A DNA stretch of 15,274 nt from Ktedonobacter sp. (GTDB lineage: Bacteria > Chloroflexota > Ktedonobacteria > Ktedonobacterales > Ktedonobacteraceae): the NCBI GenBank assembly GCA_003450555.1, contig DMFQ01000301.1, forward strand, positions 1-15,274. The letters run 5' to 3'. This document shows, in pieces, positions 6,994 to 12,855 of this stretch; within the stretch, counting starts at the first letter, position 1, and each line of letters opens with the position of its first letter. The notes below the pieces were generated by a model. It ran no database searches and was not told the origin of the DNA. It saw only the letters and a program-made list of their open reading frames with translations. A program made the position numbers and the translations under genes.

Positions 6994-7704
6994 TTATGCA
7001 CGCAACAAAAGCTTGTACTGTGGATTGTAGGTCTTATCGCACTTGCTACATGAAACGGACTGTGAGTAGCGGCGCGTTCGCGGATATTGATTGCCACAAT
7101 TTGGGCAGACGTAGAGGTAGCGAATAGGGCGTCGTGTGCGGCGCAGAGCCTCGCGTCGCATACTTTCTTCGTGCAGTAGACGGCGTAGTTCTTCCAGTCC
7201 ATAGCCGGTGATGGCGGCCTCATCGGCTGCAATTGAGTCGTAACCATGATGGCGATGACGGCGCGGCGTCCCTTTCACGCGGTCGGCAAGGTGGATCAAT
7301 TCATGGGCTACCGTTACCTCAATCGATTGGGGTTGCATATCCGGCTCAATAAAGATGAGGTGGCGATGACTGGGCAGATGGAGTTGTAACGCGTCTTCAA
7401 AGACTGGAAGAGCCTGCAAATGCGAGGAAATGCGAGGACGTTTTTGCGCTCCTACCTGGGAATGATGTGGAGCTGGAAGATAGCAGTAACAGCCTAACAC
7501 CATACTACTGAGCCGCTTGCCCGTCCAATGCATAAATTCCTGGCGATCCTGCGTGATAGCCAGTTTACCGAGTTCTTGCGTTGGGAGGTTTAATTTTTGC
7601 CAGTAGAGTGCCAACCAATCCTCAATCGTATGACTTGCGTGCACAATGGGGCCTACTTGCCGTGGCGGCGGTGTGGGTGTACGAGATGTACGGGCGGCAA
7701 CCAT
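6994..7704 (-). CDS. SprT-like zinc metallopeptidase with C-terminal zinc ribbon
   Basis: The 236 residues contain the gluzincin motif HELIH (residues 134-138 from this start) followed by LADRV and a His-rich stretch (HRHHG), one of whose histidines may be the third zinc ligand. A C-terminal zinc ribbon has two CxxC pairs (CPNCG and CSKC, 19 residues between first cysteines). This arrangement is that of SprT-like proteins, whose eukaryotic relative Spartan cleaves DNA-crosslinked proteins. The bacterial role is poorly known. The N-terminal region is rich in Pro, Arg and Thr. I chose the ATG at 7704, with AGGAG 13 nt upstream (rather far). A GTG at 7743 would add 13 residues but lacks a ribosome site. 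It has its own promoter at 7815-7843 with a palindrome downstream of it, so it may be repressor-controlled. Family assignment is from motifs only. Confidence 0.65.
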   Translation of the reverse strand: MVAARTSRTPTPPPRQVGPIVHASHTIEDWLALYWQKLNLPTQELGKLAITQDRQEFMHWTGKRLSSMVLGCYCYLPAPHHSQVGAQKRPRISSHLQALPVFEDALQLHLPSHRHLIFIEPDMQPQSIEVTVAHELIHLADRVKGTPRRHRHHGYDSIAADEAAITGYGLEELRRLLHEESMRREALRRTRRPIRYLYVCPNCGNQYPRTRRYSQSVSCSKCDKTYNPQYKLLLRA

Positions 7705-7777
7705 GTCCGCTTTTTTACTCCTACCTGCTGACTGGACATCCACAGGGGATGCTGGACGATCGCGACGTCAACCTTAC

Positions 7778-7795
7778 ACATGTTTTAGAACATGT
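7778..7795. promoter_or_regulatory. Perfect 18-bp palindrome, candidate operator of the SprT-like gene
   Basis: ACATGTT (7778-7784) and AACATGT (7789-7795) are perfect inverted arms around TTAG. It lies 20 nt downstream of the -10 box for the SprT-like gene, inside the early transcribed leader, which is a typical repressor position. It is not the GAAC-N4-GTTC layout of Gram-positive LexA boxes. The regulator is unknown. Confidence 0.5.
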
Positions 7796-7814
7796 CCTCA
7801 AGTGCTGTGATGCA

Positions 7815-7843
7815 AGTATATCAGGCATAGCAAGCAAGTGCAA
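7815..7843 (-). promoter_or_regulatory. Probable promoter of the SprT-like gene
   Basis: On the minus strand TTGCAC (7838-7843) and TATACT (7815-7820) lie 17 nt apart. The -10 is good and the -35 is partial. The transcript would start near 7808, giving a leader of about 100 nt. Confidence 0.45.
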
Positions 7844-7872
7844 GCTATCGTATTTCTGCTTGCTCTTTGCTA

Positions 7873-7890
7873 TCAAGCTTCCTCGCTTGA
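7873..7890. promoter_or_regulatory. Inverted repeat overlapping a -35 box, candidate operator
   Basis: TCAAGC (7873-7878) and GCTTGA (7885-7890) are perfect 6-bp arms with a 6-nt centre. The right arm overlaps the -35 hexamer of the promoter for the 161-aa gene. A bound protein there would block or recruit RNA polymerase. Confidence 0.35.
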
Positions 7891-7915
7891 CACCTATTCT
7901 TGTGAGTCGTAAGAT
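7887..7915 (+). promoter_or_regulatory. Promoter of the 161-aa hypothetical gene
   Basis: A consensus TTGACA at 7887-7892 is followed after 17 nt by TAAGAT at 7910-7915. The start of transcription would be near 7922, about 45 nt before the ATG at 7968. With the SprT-like promoter this makes the 263-bp gap (7705-7967) a true divergent control region. Confidence 0.6.
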
Positions 7916-7967
7916 GAGATTGGTCTTAACAAGTTCACCTTCTACCTCCCTTAAGGAGTTTTTGGGC

Positions 7968-8453
7968 ATGTCGTTTCAAATATGTATAAGAACAGAAAAG
8001 TCATTACAACAACTCACTTCTGAGATACGCACTATCTTCGCGCTCCCACCGTTTCGACAGGATTCTTTCGCTGGTGAACCGTATTGCCAGTTTGAGATGT
8101 TAGGAATGCTCATACTGATCCATCGCGCCGACGAGGAAGACCGCGACCCGGAGGTGATGCACTATCCCTACTGCTTTGACCTGCAAATGGCTTTTGCCGA
8201 TCACGAGCTAGATACGGATCATATGGAGTACACCTTACAACCGTATTATGCTCAATTGCTCAGTTTTCATCTTGGTCTGGATACCGCCTATCATGAGAAA
8301 CAGAAAGTCGAAAACAGGTGGCACATACGCTATCGCTTCTTTGGCAAAAATCCAAATTGGAATGAAGCTATTTTATATGGTGAAGCGGGATGGCAGCCAG
8401 CTATTATCGAAACTCCCCCCACGATATGGCGCACAATGCATCCCGTCTTTTAG
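7968..8453 (+). CDS. Hypothetical protein, 161 aa, not recognised
   Basis: I do not recognise a family. The protein looks soluble and globular: rich in aromatic and acidic residues, no signal peptide, no clear membrane span (only a short hydrophobic strand near 43-52), no nucleotide-binding or metal motif. Clusters such as HYPYCFDLQMAF, RWHIRYRFFG and NWNEAILYGEAGW suggest alternating beta-strands. I chose the ATG at 7968 because TTAAGGAG lies about 9 nt upstream and a good promoter precedes it. The frame stays open upstream to 7581, but that part runs antisense through the SprT-like gene and is unlikely to be translated. Cysteines are few (C6, C40, C69). It is divergent from the SprT-like gene and 170 bp before the MaoC gene. 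I infer a single-gene transcript, but no terminator is visible after it. Confidence 0.75.
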   Translation: MSFQICIRTEKSLQQLTSEIRTIFALPPFRQDSFAGEPYCQFEMLGMLILIHRADEEDRDPEVMHYPYCFDLQMAFADHELDTDHMEYTLQPYYAQLLSFHLGLDTAYHEKQKVENRWHIRYRFFGKNPNWNEAILYGEAGWQPAIIETPPTIWRTMHPVF

Positions 8454-8623
8454 TCCCTTGCGTAATAGCTGGTAAAAATGCTACAGTGAAAAGGTCATGC
8501 TATATCTCATCCTCCATTACATAAGCGAAACGTTGTAGGGGCGCATAATGACGCTCATCTGGAGACAGGGTCTGGCGCAATACTGGGCGCTGTGATCTTA
8601 CCCGAACTACATGGAGGCATCCC

Positions 8624-9082
8624 TTGAGTATTTTGAACACAGCAATCGGTGAAAAGCTTATTCCACTGGTGAAGCCGCCAATTATGCAGGAGCAGCTTCA
8701 ACGTTACGCTGAAGCATCTGGTGATTACAATCCCATCCATCTTGATGAAGAGGCTGCACATCGTGTAGGTCTGGATGGTGTCATCGCCCAGGGCATGCTC
8801 AGCATGGCTTTTCTCGGTCAATTCATCGACCTACACATCTCCGACACGCCTGAAGCATTTCTCACGCAACTGAAGGTCCGCTTTATCAACATGGTTCGCC
8901 TGGGAGATACCGTCACCTGTCATGGCGTTGTCAAAGCTCGTACCACCCCGAGGGAGGGATATGAGTCCATGGAAATTGAGTGCTGGGCACAAAACCAGAG
9001 AGGTGAGAAGGTCACTGCTGGTGAAGCCATGGTATCTATTCCCTTAAGACTCGGCAGGGCAGAAGAAGAGGTACAAGCATGA
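8624..9082 (+). CDS. MaoC-family (R)-specific enoyl-CoA hydratase-like protein
   Basis: This 152-residue single hot-dog-fold protein carries the hydratase-2 signature YAEASGDYNPIHLDEEAA, with the catalytic pair expected at D34 and H39, followed by GVIAQGMLSMAF. Family members hydrate trans-2-enoyl-CoA to (R)-3-hydroxyacyl-CoA or run the reverse dehydration, in fatty-acid, polyester or polyketide-like pathways. Translation probably starts at a TTG (8624-8626), because GGAGG lies 6 nt upstream and the hot-dog domain begins soon after. It ends in an ATGA overlap with the acyl ligase start, so the two are translationally coupled. It is the first gene of the cassette that ends in the R2lox-like gene. 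I see no convincing promoter in the 170 bp upstream. Substrate chain length cannot be told. Confidence 0.88.
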   Translation: MSILNTAIGEKLIPLVKPPIMQEQLQRYAEASGDYNPIHLDEEAAHRVGLDGVIAQGMLSMAFLGQFIDLHISDTPEAFLTQLKVRFINMVRLGDTVTCHGVVKARTTPREGYESMEIECWAQNQRGEKVTAGEAMVSIPLRLGRAEEEVQA

Positions 9083-10695
9083 CGGTTGAGAAACCCACGA
9101 TGAACGATCAGGACCTGCATGTGCTCTCCGATCTCTCCATCTACAACTGCGTTCGTTTCGGTCCTTACAAAGCGTTGATCTACGAAGATCAGCAAGATAT
9201 ACGCGAATATACCAACCTGGATATAGCCAGGGAAGCGGCACAACTGGCTAGCGGTCTACAGGCATTAGGAATTGAGAAAGGCGACCGCGTCATTGTCATG
9301 ATGCTGAACTGCCCAGAAGTCATCATTGCGTACCAGGCAATTGCGCGCGCGGGTGCGGTCATCATACCGGTAATGCCACTCCTCAAGGGGCCGGAAGTAC
9401 GTTATATTGCGGAGAATTCCGCCGCCAGGGCCGTGATTACCAGCGCTGTTCTCCTCCCTTTACTCAGCAGTGCTCCGGCCGATGTCCCTACTATGCAGCA
9501 CATTATTTCTACAGGGAAAACGGAGGTACAAAGTGCTGTGCCTGTTGGAGACAGCCCGCGCTCCTATACGCTGCACGCTTATAGCGATGTCGTAAAAAAA
9601 GGCGAAGCGGGCACTGAACATTTCCTCTCGCCTGAGAAAGGGGTGCTCTTGTCAGAAGATGATACTGCCGTCATCCTCTATACATCTGGTACCACCGGTC
9701 GTCCAAAGGGGGTTGTTCTCACCCATCGTAACCTCATCTCCAACGCGCTGAGTGGACGAGGGCCGGAACGTCAGACGCGGGATGAAGAGACCAACCTGGC
9801 TGTACTTCCCCTGGCTCACGCCTTTGGCATTATCGCCGCCAATGTCTTCTTCTTGCGTGGACTGACGATTATAGCACATCCTCGTTTTGATACTGCCGCG
9901 GTACTCTCCGCTATAGAACGCCACCGTATAGTCTCATTCGCCGGCGTCCCAGCCATGTTCGTCGCGTTGTTGTTCACACCAGATACTGAGAAATACGATA
10001 CCAGTAGTTTGCAGACGTGTGTCAGCGGTTCTGCTCCTCTGCCAGTAGCGATCTTACAGGGCTTCGAGCAGAAATTTGGCTGTCGCATCCTGGAGGGTTA
10101 CGGCCTCTCAGAGGCAAGCGCGGCTCTCACCGGCCACGCCATTGATATGGAGAGGAGAGCAGGTTCGGTCGGAAAAGCGTTGCCAAACGTAGAAGTGCTC
10201 GTCGTGGACGAAAACGATCAACCTGTACCTGCTGGCGAAGTGGGTGAGGTGATCGCGCGAGGCCCCAATGTCATGAAGGGCTATTACAACATGCCCGACG
10301 AGACAGAGGCCGCGATGAAGAACGGCTGGCTGCATACAGGCGATATGGGACGCTTTGACGAAGATGGTTATTTGTATATTGTCGAACGTAAGAAGGACCT
10401 GATCATTCGCGGGGGATTTAATATCTATCCGCGTGACGTGGAAGAAGTCCTCAGCAGGCATCCAGCAGTGGCCGAAGCGGCGGTGATTGGCGTTCCATCG
10501 GAGCGCATGGGTGAAGAAGTGAAAGCCTTTGTTGTTACGCGGGCCCCCGTTGAGGCGGAGACCCTCCTCGCTTACTGCCGCGAGTCGCTGGCGAACTATA
10601 AGACGCCAGGCGAGATTGAGTTTATCAGTGTGTTGCCACGCAATGCAGTGGGAAAGATCGACAAGAAAGAGCTAAGGAGACAACATGTCCATTGA
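9079..10695 (+). CDS. AMP-dependent acyl-CoA synthetase / fatty-acyl ligase (FadD-like)
   Basis: This ANL-superfamily enzyme activates a carboxylic acid with ATP to acyl-AMP and then normally to acyl-CoA. The 538 residues contain the phosphate loop YTSGTTGRPKG at 201-211, the second motif YGLSE at 341-345, HTGD with D422, the hinge region YIVERKKDLIIRGGFNIYPR at 433-452, and the C-terminal catalytic lysine in GKID (K526). Length and motifs fit medium- or long-chain fatty-acid CoA ligases rather than acetyl-CoA synthetase. No carrier domain is fused. The ATG overlaps the MaoC stop by 4 nt, and the end overlaps the R2lox-like start by 11 nt. All three products are therefore probably made together. 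The natural acid is unknown, but the R2lox neighbour suggests a long-chain fatty acid. Confidence 0.93.
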   Translation: MTVEKPTMNDQDLHVLSDLSIYNCVRFGPYKALIYEDQQDIREYTNLDIAREAAQLASGLQALGIEKGDRVIVMMLNCPEVIIAYQAIARAGAVIIPVMPLLKGPEVRYIAENSAARAVITSAVLLPLLSSAPADVPTMQHIISTGKTEVQSAVPVGDSPRSYTLHAYSDVVKKGEAGTEHFLSPEKGVLLSEDDTAVILYTSGTTGRPKGVVLTHRNLISNALSGRGPERQTRDEETNLAVLPLAHAFGIIAANVFFLRGLTIIAHPRFDTAAVLSAIERHRIVSFAGVPAMFVALLFTPDTEKYDTSSLQTCVSGSAPLPVAILQGFEQKFGCRILEGYGLSEASAALTGHAIDMERRAGSVGKALPNVEVLVVDENDQPVPAGEVGEVIARGPNVMKGYYNMPDETEAAMKNGWLHTGDMGRFDEDGYLYIVERKKDLIIRGGFNIYPRDVEEVLSRHPAVAEAAVIGVPSERMGEEVKAFVVTRAPVEAETLLAYCRESLANYKTPGEIEFISVLPRNAVGKIDKKELRRQHVH

Positions 10696-11629
10696 AATGC
10701 CCTTAGAAAATGCCTCACTGGCCCAGTTACAGCAGACCCCCATCGATAACGTGATAGACATTATTGATCAGGGGCTGGTCCATTTGCCTTCCTATAGGGA
10801 ACTTTTCTACCGCTGGGAGCGCCAGCAGTGGCGCGCGGAGGAGATTAATTTCTCTGCTGACCGCGCCCAATGGGAGCAGATGGGAGCAGAGGAACGCCAG
10901 GACCGCCTGTATGGACTATCGGCCTTCTTTAAGGGAGAAGCGTGCGTCACAGACACGTTAGGCCCATATATTAGCGCGATGCCCGACGAGGAGATGCGTA
11001 TCTTCCTGACCACGCAGTTGGCAGACGAGGCCCGGCATACGGTTTTCTTCGCTCGCTTTTTCAAAGAGGTGCTCGGCATAGATAAGACAAGGTTGGAGGA
11101 CACACTGACCGAGATACAGCAGTATATGAACAAGCAACTCCAGTATATCCTGATTGACTCACTTTCAGACGTCGCCGAACGTATTCGGCAGGAACCCACT
11201 AACCTTGCTCACCTGGTCGAAGGTGTAACACTCTACCATGTCATTGTCGAAGGGACAATGGCACTGGCAGGCCAGCGCGCCATCCTCGAATTCTACCGTC
11301 AGAATAATCTCTTCCCGGCATTTCGCGGCGGTTTCACCGCTGTCGCGCGCGATGAATCACGCCACGTTGTCTTTGGTGTGAAATTCCTGAGAGAAATGAT
11401 TCAGCGAGACGCAGTTCATGCCAGGATTGTGAAGGCGGCCATCGATAAATATGCGCCTGTTGCCCTCGCCGCGCTGACGCCGGAGGACGAATACATCCCG
11501 AACATCCTGGCGATGCAGGTGGACCCGTGGGTGTCACCGCGTTACGCGCTGGACTCGCTGCGCAAGAAAATCAAGGTGATTGGCCTGAGTTTGGAGTTGC
11601 CGGTGGTACCTTCACCGCCAGTGTTTTAA
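10685..11629 (+). CDS. R2-like ligand-binding oxidase (R2lox-like, ribonucleotide reductase R2 superfamily)
   Basis: This 314-residue ferritin-fold protein shows all six dimetal ligands: E85 (GEACVTD), E115 and H118 (DEARH), E189 (HVIVEG), E224 and H227 (DESRH). The radical tyrosine of class I R2, seven residues after the second ligand, is F122. V88 (ligand +3) and Y184 (ligand -5) match the residues that form the Val-Tyr ether cross-link of R2lox. R2lox proteins carry a Mn/Fe site and hold a long-chain fatty acid in crystal structures. They perform two-electron oxidation, and their physiological role is unsettled. Spacing between ligands 2 and 3 (74 residues) is longer than I recall for described R2lox (about 66), so it may be a divergent subgroup. 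AGGAG lies 5 nt before the ATG. No R1 subunit gene and no R1-docking tail are visible. Confidence 0.85.
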   Translation: MSIEMPLENASLAQLQQTPIDNVIDIIDQGLVHLPSYRELFYRWERQQWRAEEINFSADRAQWEQMGAEERQDRLYGLSAFFKGEACVTDTLGPYISAMPDEEMRIFLTTQLADEARHTVFFARFFKEVLGIDKTRLEDTLTEIQQYMNKQLQYILIDSLSDVAERIRQEPTNLAHLVEGVTLYHVIVEGTMALAGQRAILEFYRQNNLFPAFRGGFTAVARDESRHVVFGVKFLREMIQRDAVHARIVKAAIDKYAPVALAALTPEDEYIPNILAMQVDPWVSPRYALDSLRKKIKVIGLSLELPVVPSPPVF

Positions 11630-11645
11630 AGACGTTGAAAGGGTC

Positions 11646-11660
11646 AGGTCGATGTGACCT
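11646..11660. repeat. Small inverted repeat between the R2lox-like and RAM genes
   Basis: AGGTC (11646-11650) and GACCT (11656-11660) pair across 5 nt, just upstream of the RAM gene ribosome site. No T-run follows, so it probably does not end transcription. Confidence 0.3.
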
Positions 11661-11684
11661 CATGTGATCGATAAGGAGTATAGT

Positions 11685-11963
11685 ATGGTGTCCGCTGTCG
11701 TTCTCATCAATGTACAACGAGGGCAGGTCAATGAAACTGCCCAGAGCCTCTTAGAGATCGAAGGGGTGGCGGAGGTCTACTCAGTCACAGGAGAGTATGA
11801 CCTTGTAGCGCTTTTACGGCTGCAACGGTATGAAGACCTGTCAGAAGTGGTTACTACGCGCATGGTACAACTGCCAAACATCACCAACACCAACACCCTG
11901 ATGGCCTTTCAATGCTACTCGCGGGCCGACCTCCAACAGGCCTGGGATATCGGCGTCGAGTAG
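11685..11963 (+). CDS. Stand-alone Lrp/AsnC ligand-binding (RAM) domain protein
   Basis: The 92 residues form one RAM domain of the Lrp/AsnC family: a first strand VSAVVLINVQRGQ, a helix, then GVAEVYSVTGEYDLVALLRLQ, and the C-terminal pair of helices around NITNTNTLMAF. No helix-turn-helix is present, so it should not bind DNA itself. Such proteins oligomerise and bind amino acids or other small effectors. I chose the ATG at 11685 because AAGGAG lies 6 nt upstream. An in-frame GTG at 11664 lacks a ribosome site. It starts 55 bp after the R2lox-like gene and may share its transcript. gcvH follows after a repeat element. Its stop codon TAG is also the first three bases of that repeat. The effector is unknown. 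Glycine or a related amino acid is only a contextual guess. Confidence 0.85.
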   Translation: MVSAVVLINVQRGQVNETAQSLLEIEGVAEVYSVTGEYDLVALLRLQRYEDLSEVVTTRMVQLPNITNTNTLMAFQCYSRADLQQAWDIGVE

Positions 11964-12057
11964 GGGCGCCATTGATTGGCGCCCGCGGGCCGGATCGACT
12001 GGCGACTGGATGTAGGGAGCGACTGGCCACCCGGGCGCCAGTGAATGGCGCCCCTAC
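11960..12057. repeat. REP/BIME-like double hairpin element
   Basis: Two near-identical arms (11960-11984 and 12033-12057, 25 bp with three mismatches at the centre) lie in inverted orientation around 48 bp. Each arm is itself a hairpin: GGGCGCCA, a 5-nt loop, TGGCGCCC. The spacer has CGACTGG three times (11996, 12003, 12020). The outer edges read GTAGGGG and CCCCTAC. The layout resembles the paired palindromes of bacterial interspersed mosaic elements. There is no T-run, so it need not be a terminator, though it may stall or protect RNA ends. It accounts for half of the 194-bp gap before gcvH. Confidence 0.7.
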
Positions 12058-12115
12058 GTCCATGCGGTCAAGCAATATGCCGCGTGTCATTTTTACTGTT
12101 CATCATTGTGTCCAG

Positions 12116-12149
12116 GGATGGTCTCTCGACCGTCCAGAAGAAGGGAGAC
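12116..12149 (+). promoter_or_regulatory. Leader hairpin with a loop complementary to the gcvH ribosome site
   Basis: GGATGGTC (12116-12123) and GACCGTCC (12128-12135) form an 8-bp stem (one G-T wobble) with loop TCTC. GTCTCTC (12121-12127), which is the loop plus part of the stem, is also complementary to GGGAGAC (12143-12149), the gcvH Shine-Dalgarno region. Either the stem forms, or its 5' side pairs with the ribosome site, or the loop makes a pseudoknot with GAGA. I see no glycine riboswitch consensus here. Confidence 0.4.
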
Positions 12150-12157
12150 ACTCAACC

Positions 12158-12553
12158 ATGGCGAATCTCAATCATCCTGCCAACCTCAAATACACCAAAT
12201 CTGACGAGTGGGTACGCGTAGAGGGAGACCAGGCAACCATTGGTATAACTGACTATGCCCAGGATCAGCTCGGCGACATTGTCTATATTGAATTGCCCTG
12301 GGATGGTTCGCACAGTGTTTCACATGAAACAAAGTTTGGCGACATCGAATCAGTCAAAGCGACCTCTGAACTTGTTTCTCCTATCAGCGGCGATGTGGTG
12401 AAGGTCAATGGAGCATTAAAGGACACGCCGGAACTGATCAATGATGCCCCATATGAGGATGGGTGGATGCTCGTTGTAAAACTAACCAAACCCGAGGAGC
12501 TTACTAGCCTGCTGAGCGCGGAAGAATACCAGAAGCATCTTCAGGGTCGTTAG
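12158..12553 (+). CDS. gcvH: Glycine cleavage system H protein
   Basis: GcvH is the small carrier protein that holds the aminomethyl group on a lipoyl-lysine while it moves between the P, T and L proteins. The 131 residues are full length. They contain the start block KYTKSDEWVRVEGDQATIGITDYAQ and the lipoylation motif GDIESVKATSEL, with the modified lysine expected at K67. The end reads EDGWMLVVKL and LLSAEEYQKHL, as in the family. The ATG at 12158 has GGGAG 10 nt upstream, in a leader that may fold over it. The frame is open further upstream but enters the repeat element, so that part is not coding. It is followed, after 302 bp, by gcvPA. gcvT, normally nearby, is not in the window. Confidence 0.96.
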   Translation: MANLNHPANLKYTKSDEWVRVEGDQATIGITDYAQDQLGDIVYIELPWDGSHSVSHETKFGDIESVKATSELVSPISGDVVKVNGALKDTPELINDAPYEDGWMLVVKLTKPEELTSLLSAEEYQKHLQGR

Positions 12554-12597
12554 AGCGTGAGGAAGTCTGCATCACCATGGATCCACATGCATACATA

Positions 12598-12628
12598 TTG
12601 GATGCCTGACGCCTGAGCGTGATACAAT
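12598..12628 (+). promoter_or_regulatory. Possible extended -10 promoter for gcvPA-gcvPB
   Basis: TGATACAAT at 12620-12628 is an extended -10 element (TG-n-TACAAT). The nearest -35-like box is TTGGAT at 12598-12603, with a long 19-nt spacing. A short TGATA/TATCA inverted repeat surrounds it. The leader to gcvPA would be about 220 nt. Confidence 0.35.
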
Positions 12629-12701
12629 ACACTATATCATTATTGAGCATCTTTGCCTGGTACCCAGAGTGTGACAGGATGGGTTTTCCAAACTGGACCT
12701 C

Positions 12702-12775
12702 AAGGGGCACTCTTCCCTGACGGCATGACGCCCCAGAAACAAACGGGTCAGGCGTCCACGGGAAGAGTGCCCCTT
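12702..12775. repeat. 74-bp inverted-repeat element with perfect 16-bp arms
   Basis: The arms 12702-12717 (AAGGGGCACTCTTCCC) and 12760-12775 are perfectly complementary. The 42-nt interior can form a second stem (GACGCC 12727-12732 with GGCGTC 12751-12756) or a competing one (CCTGAC 12716-12721 with GTCAGG 12747-12752). There is no T-run on either side. It could be an attenuator, an RNA stability element or a dispersed palindromic repeat. Confidence 0.55.
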
Positions 12776-12855
12776 CTAGATACCCTGAACATTGCTCAAA
12801 GGAATTATTCATTTCGGTCATGTCTCTTTTAATTCGCTCAATGGAGAGTTAACGC

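Larger units (their letters stand above)
12554..12855 (+). other. 302-bp gcvH-gcvPA intergenic region
   Basis: No gene is visible. A minus-strand open frame across it lacks coding character. It holds a possible extended -10 promoter at 12620-12628, a 74-bp structured inverted repeat at 12702-12775, and the gcvPA ribosome site (GGAGA, 8 nt before the ATG at 12856). The length is unusual between genes of one pathway and suggests that gcvPA-gcvPB can be expressed separately from gcvH. Confidence 0.6.

Noticed and set aside
7581..7967. Upstream in-frame extension of the 161-aa gene
   Set aside because: It overlaps the SprT-like gene in antisense and its control region. The ribosome site and promoter point to the ATG at 7968.
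8535..8544. GTAGGGGCGC before the MaoC gene, matching the edge of the 11960 repeat
   Set aside because: Only 10 nt match and no second arm follows. It may be a remnant or chance.
8454..8623. Promoter for the MaoC-ligase-R2lox cassette
   Set aside because: TTGCGT-N18-TACAGT and a TATATC box exist, but both are weak, so I do not call a promoter. The gap otherwise shows nothing beyond the MaoC ribosome site.
10685..11629. Annotation as ribonucleotide reductase small subunit NrdB/NrdF
   Set aside because: The radical tyrosine is absent, the R2lox cross-link pair is present, and there is no large-subunit gene nearby.
11912..12157. Upstream in-frame extension of gcvH
   Set aside because: It overlaps the RAM gene and translates the double-hairpin repeat. 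The GcvH family start fits the ATG at 12158.
12058..12157. Glycine riboswitch before gcvH
   Set aside because: The leader is about 100 nt and I see none of the conserved aptamer core. Only the local hairpin is supported.
12504..12821. Minus-strand open frame across the gcvH-gcvPA gap
   Set aside because: It overlaps the end of gcvH and runs through the inverted-repeat element. The protein looks random and no ribosome site supports it.
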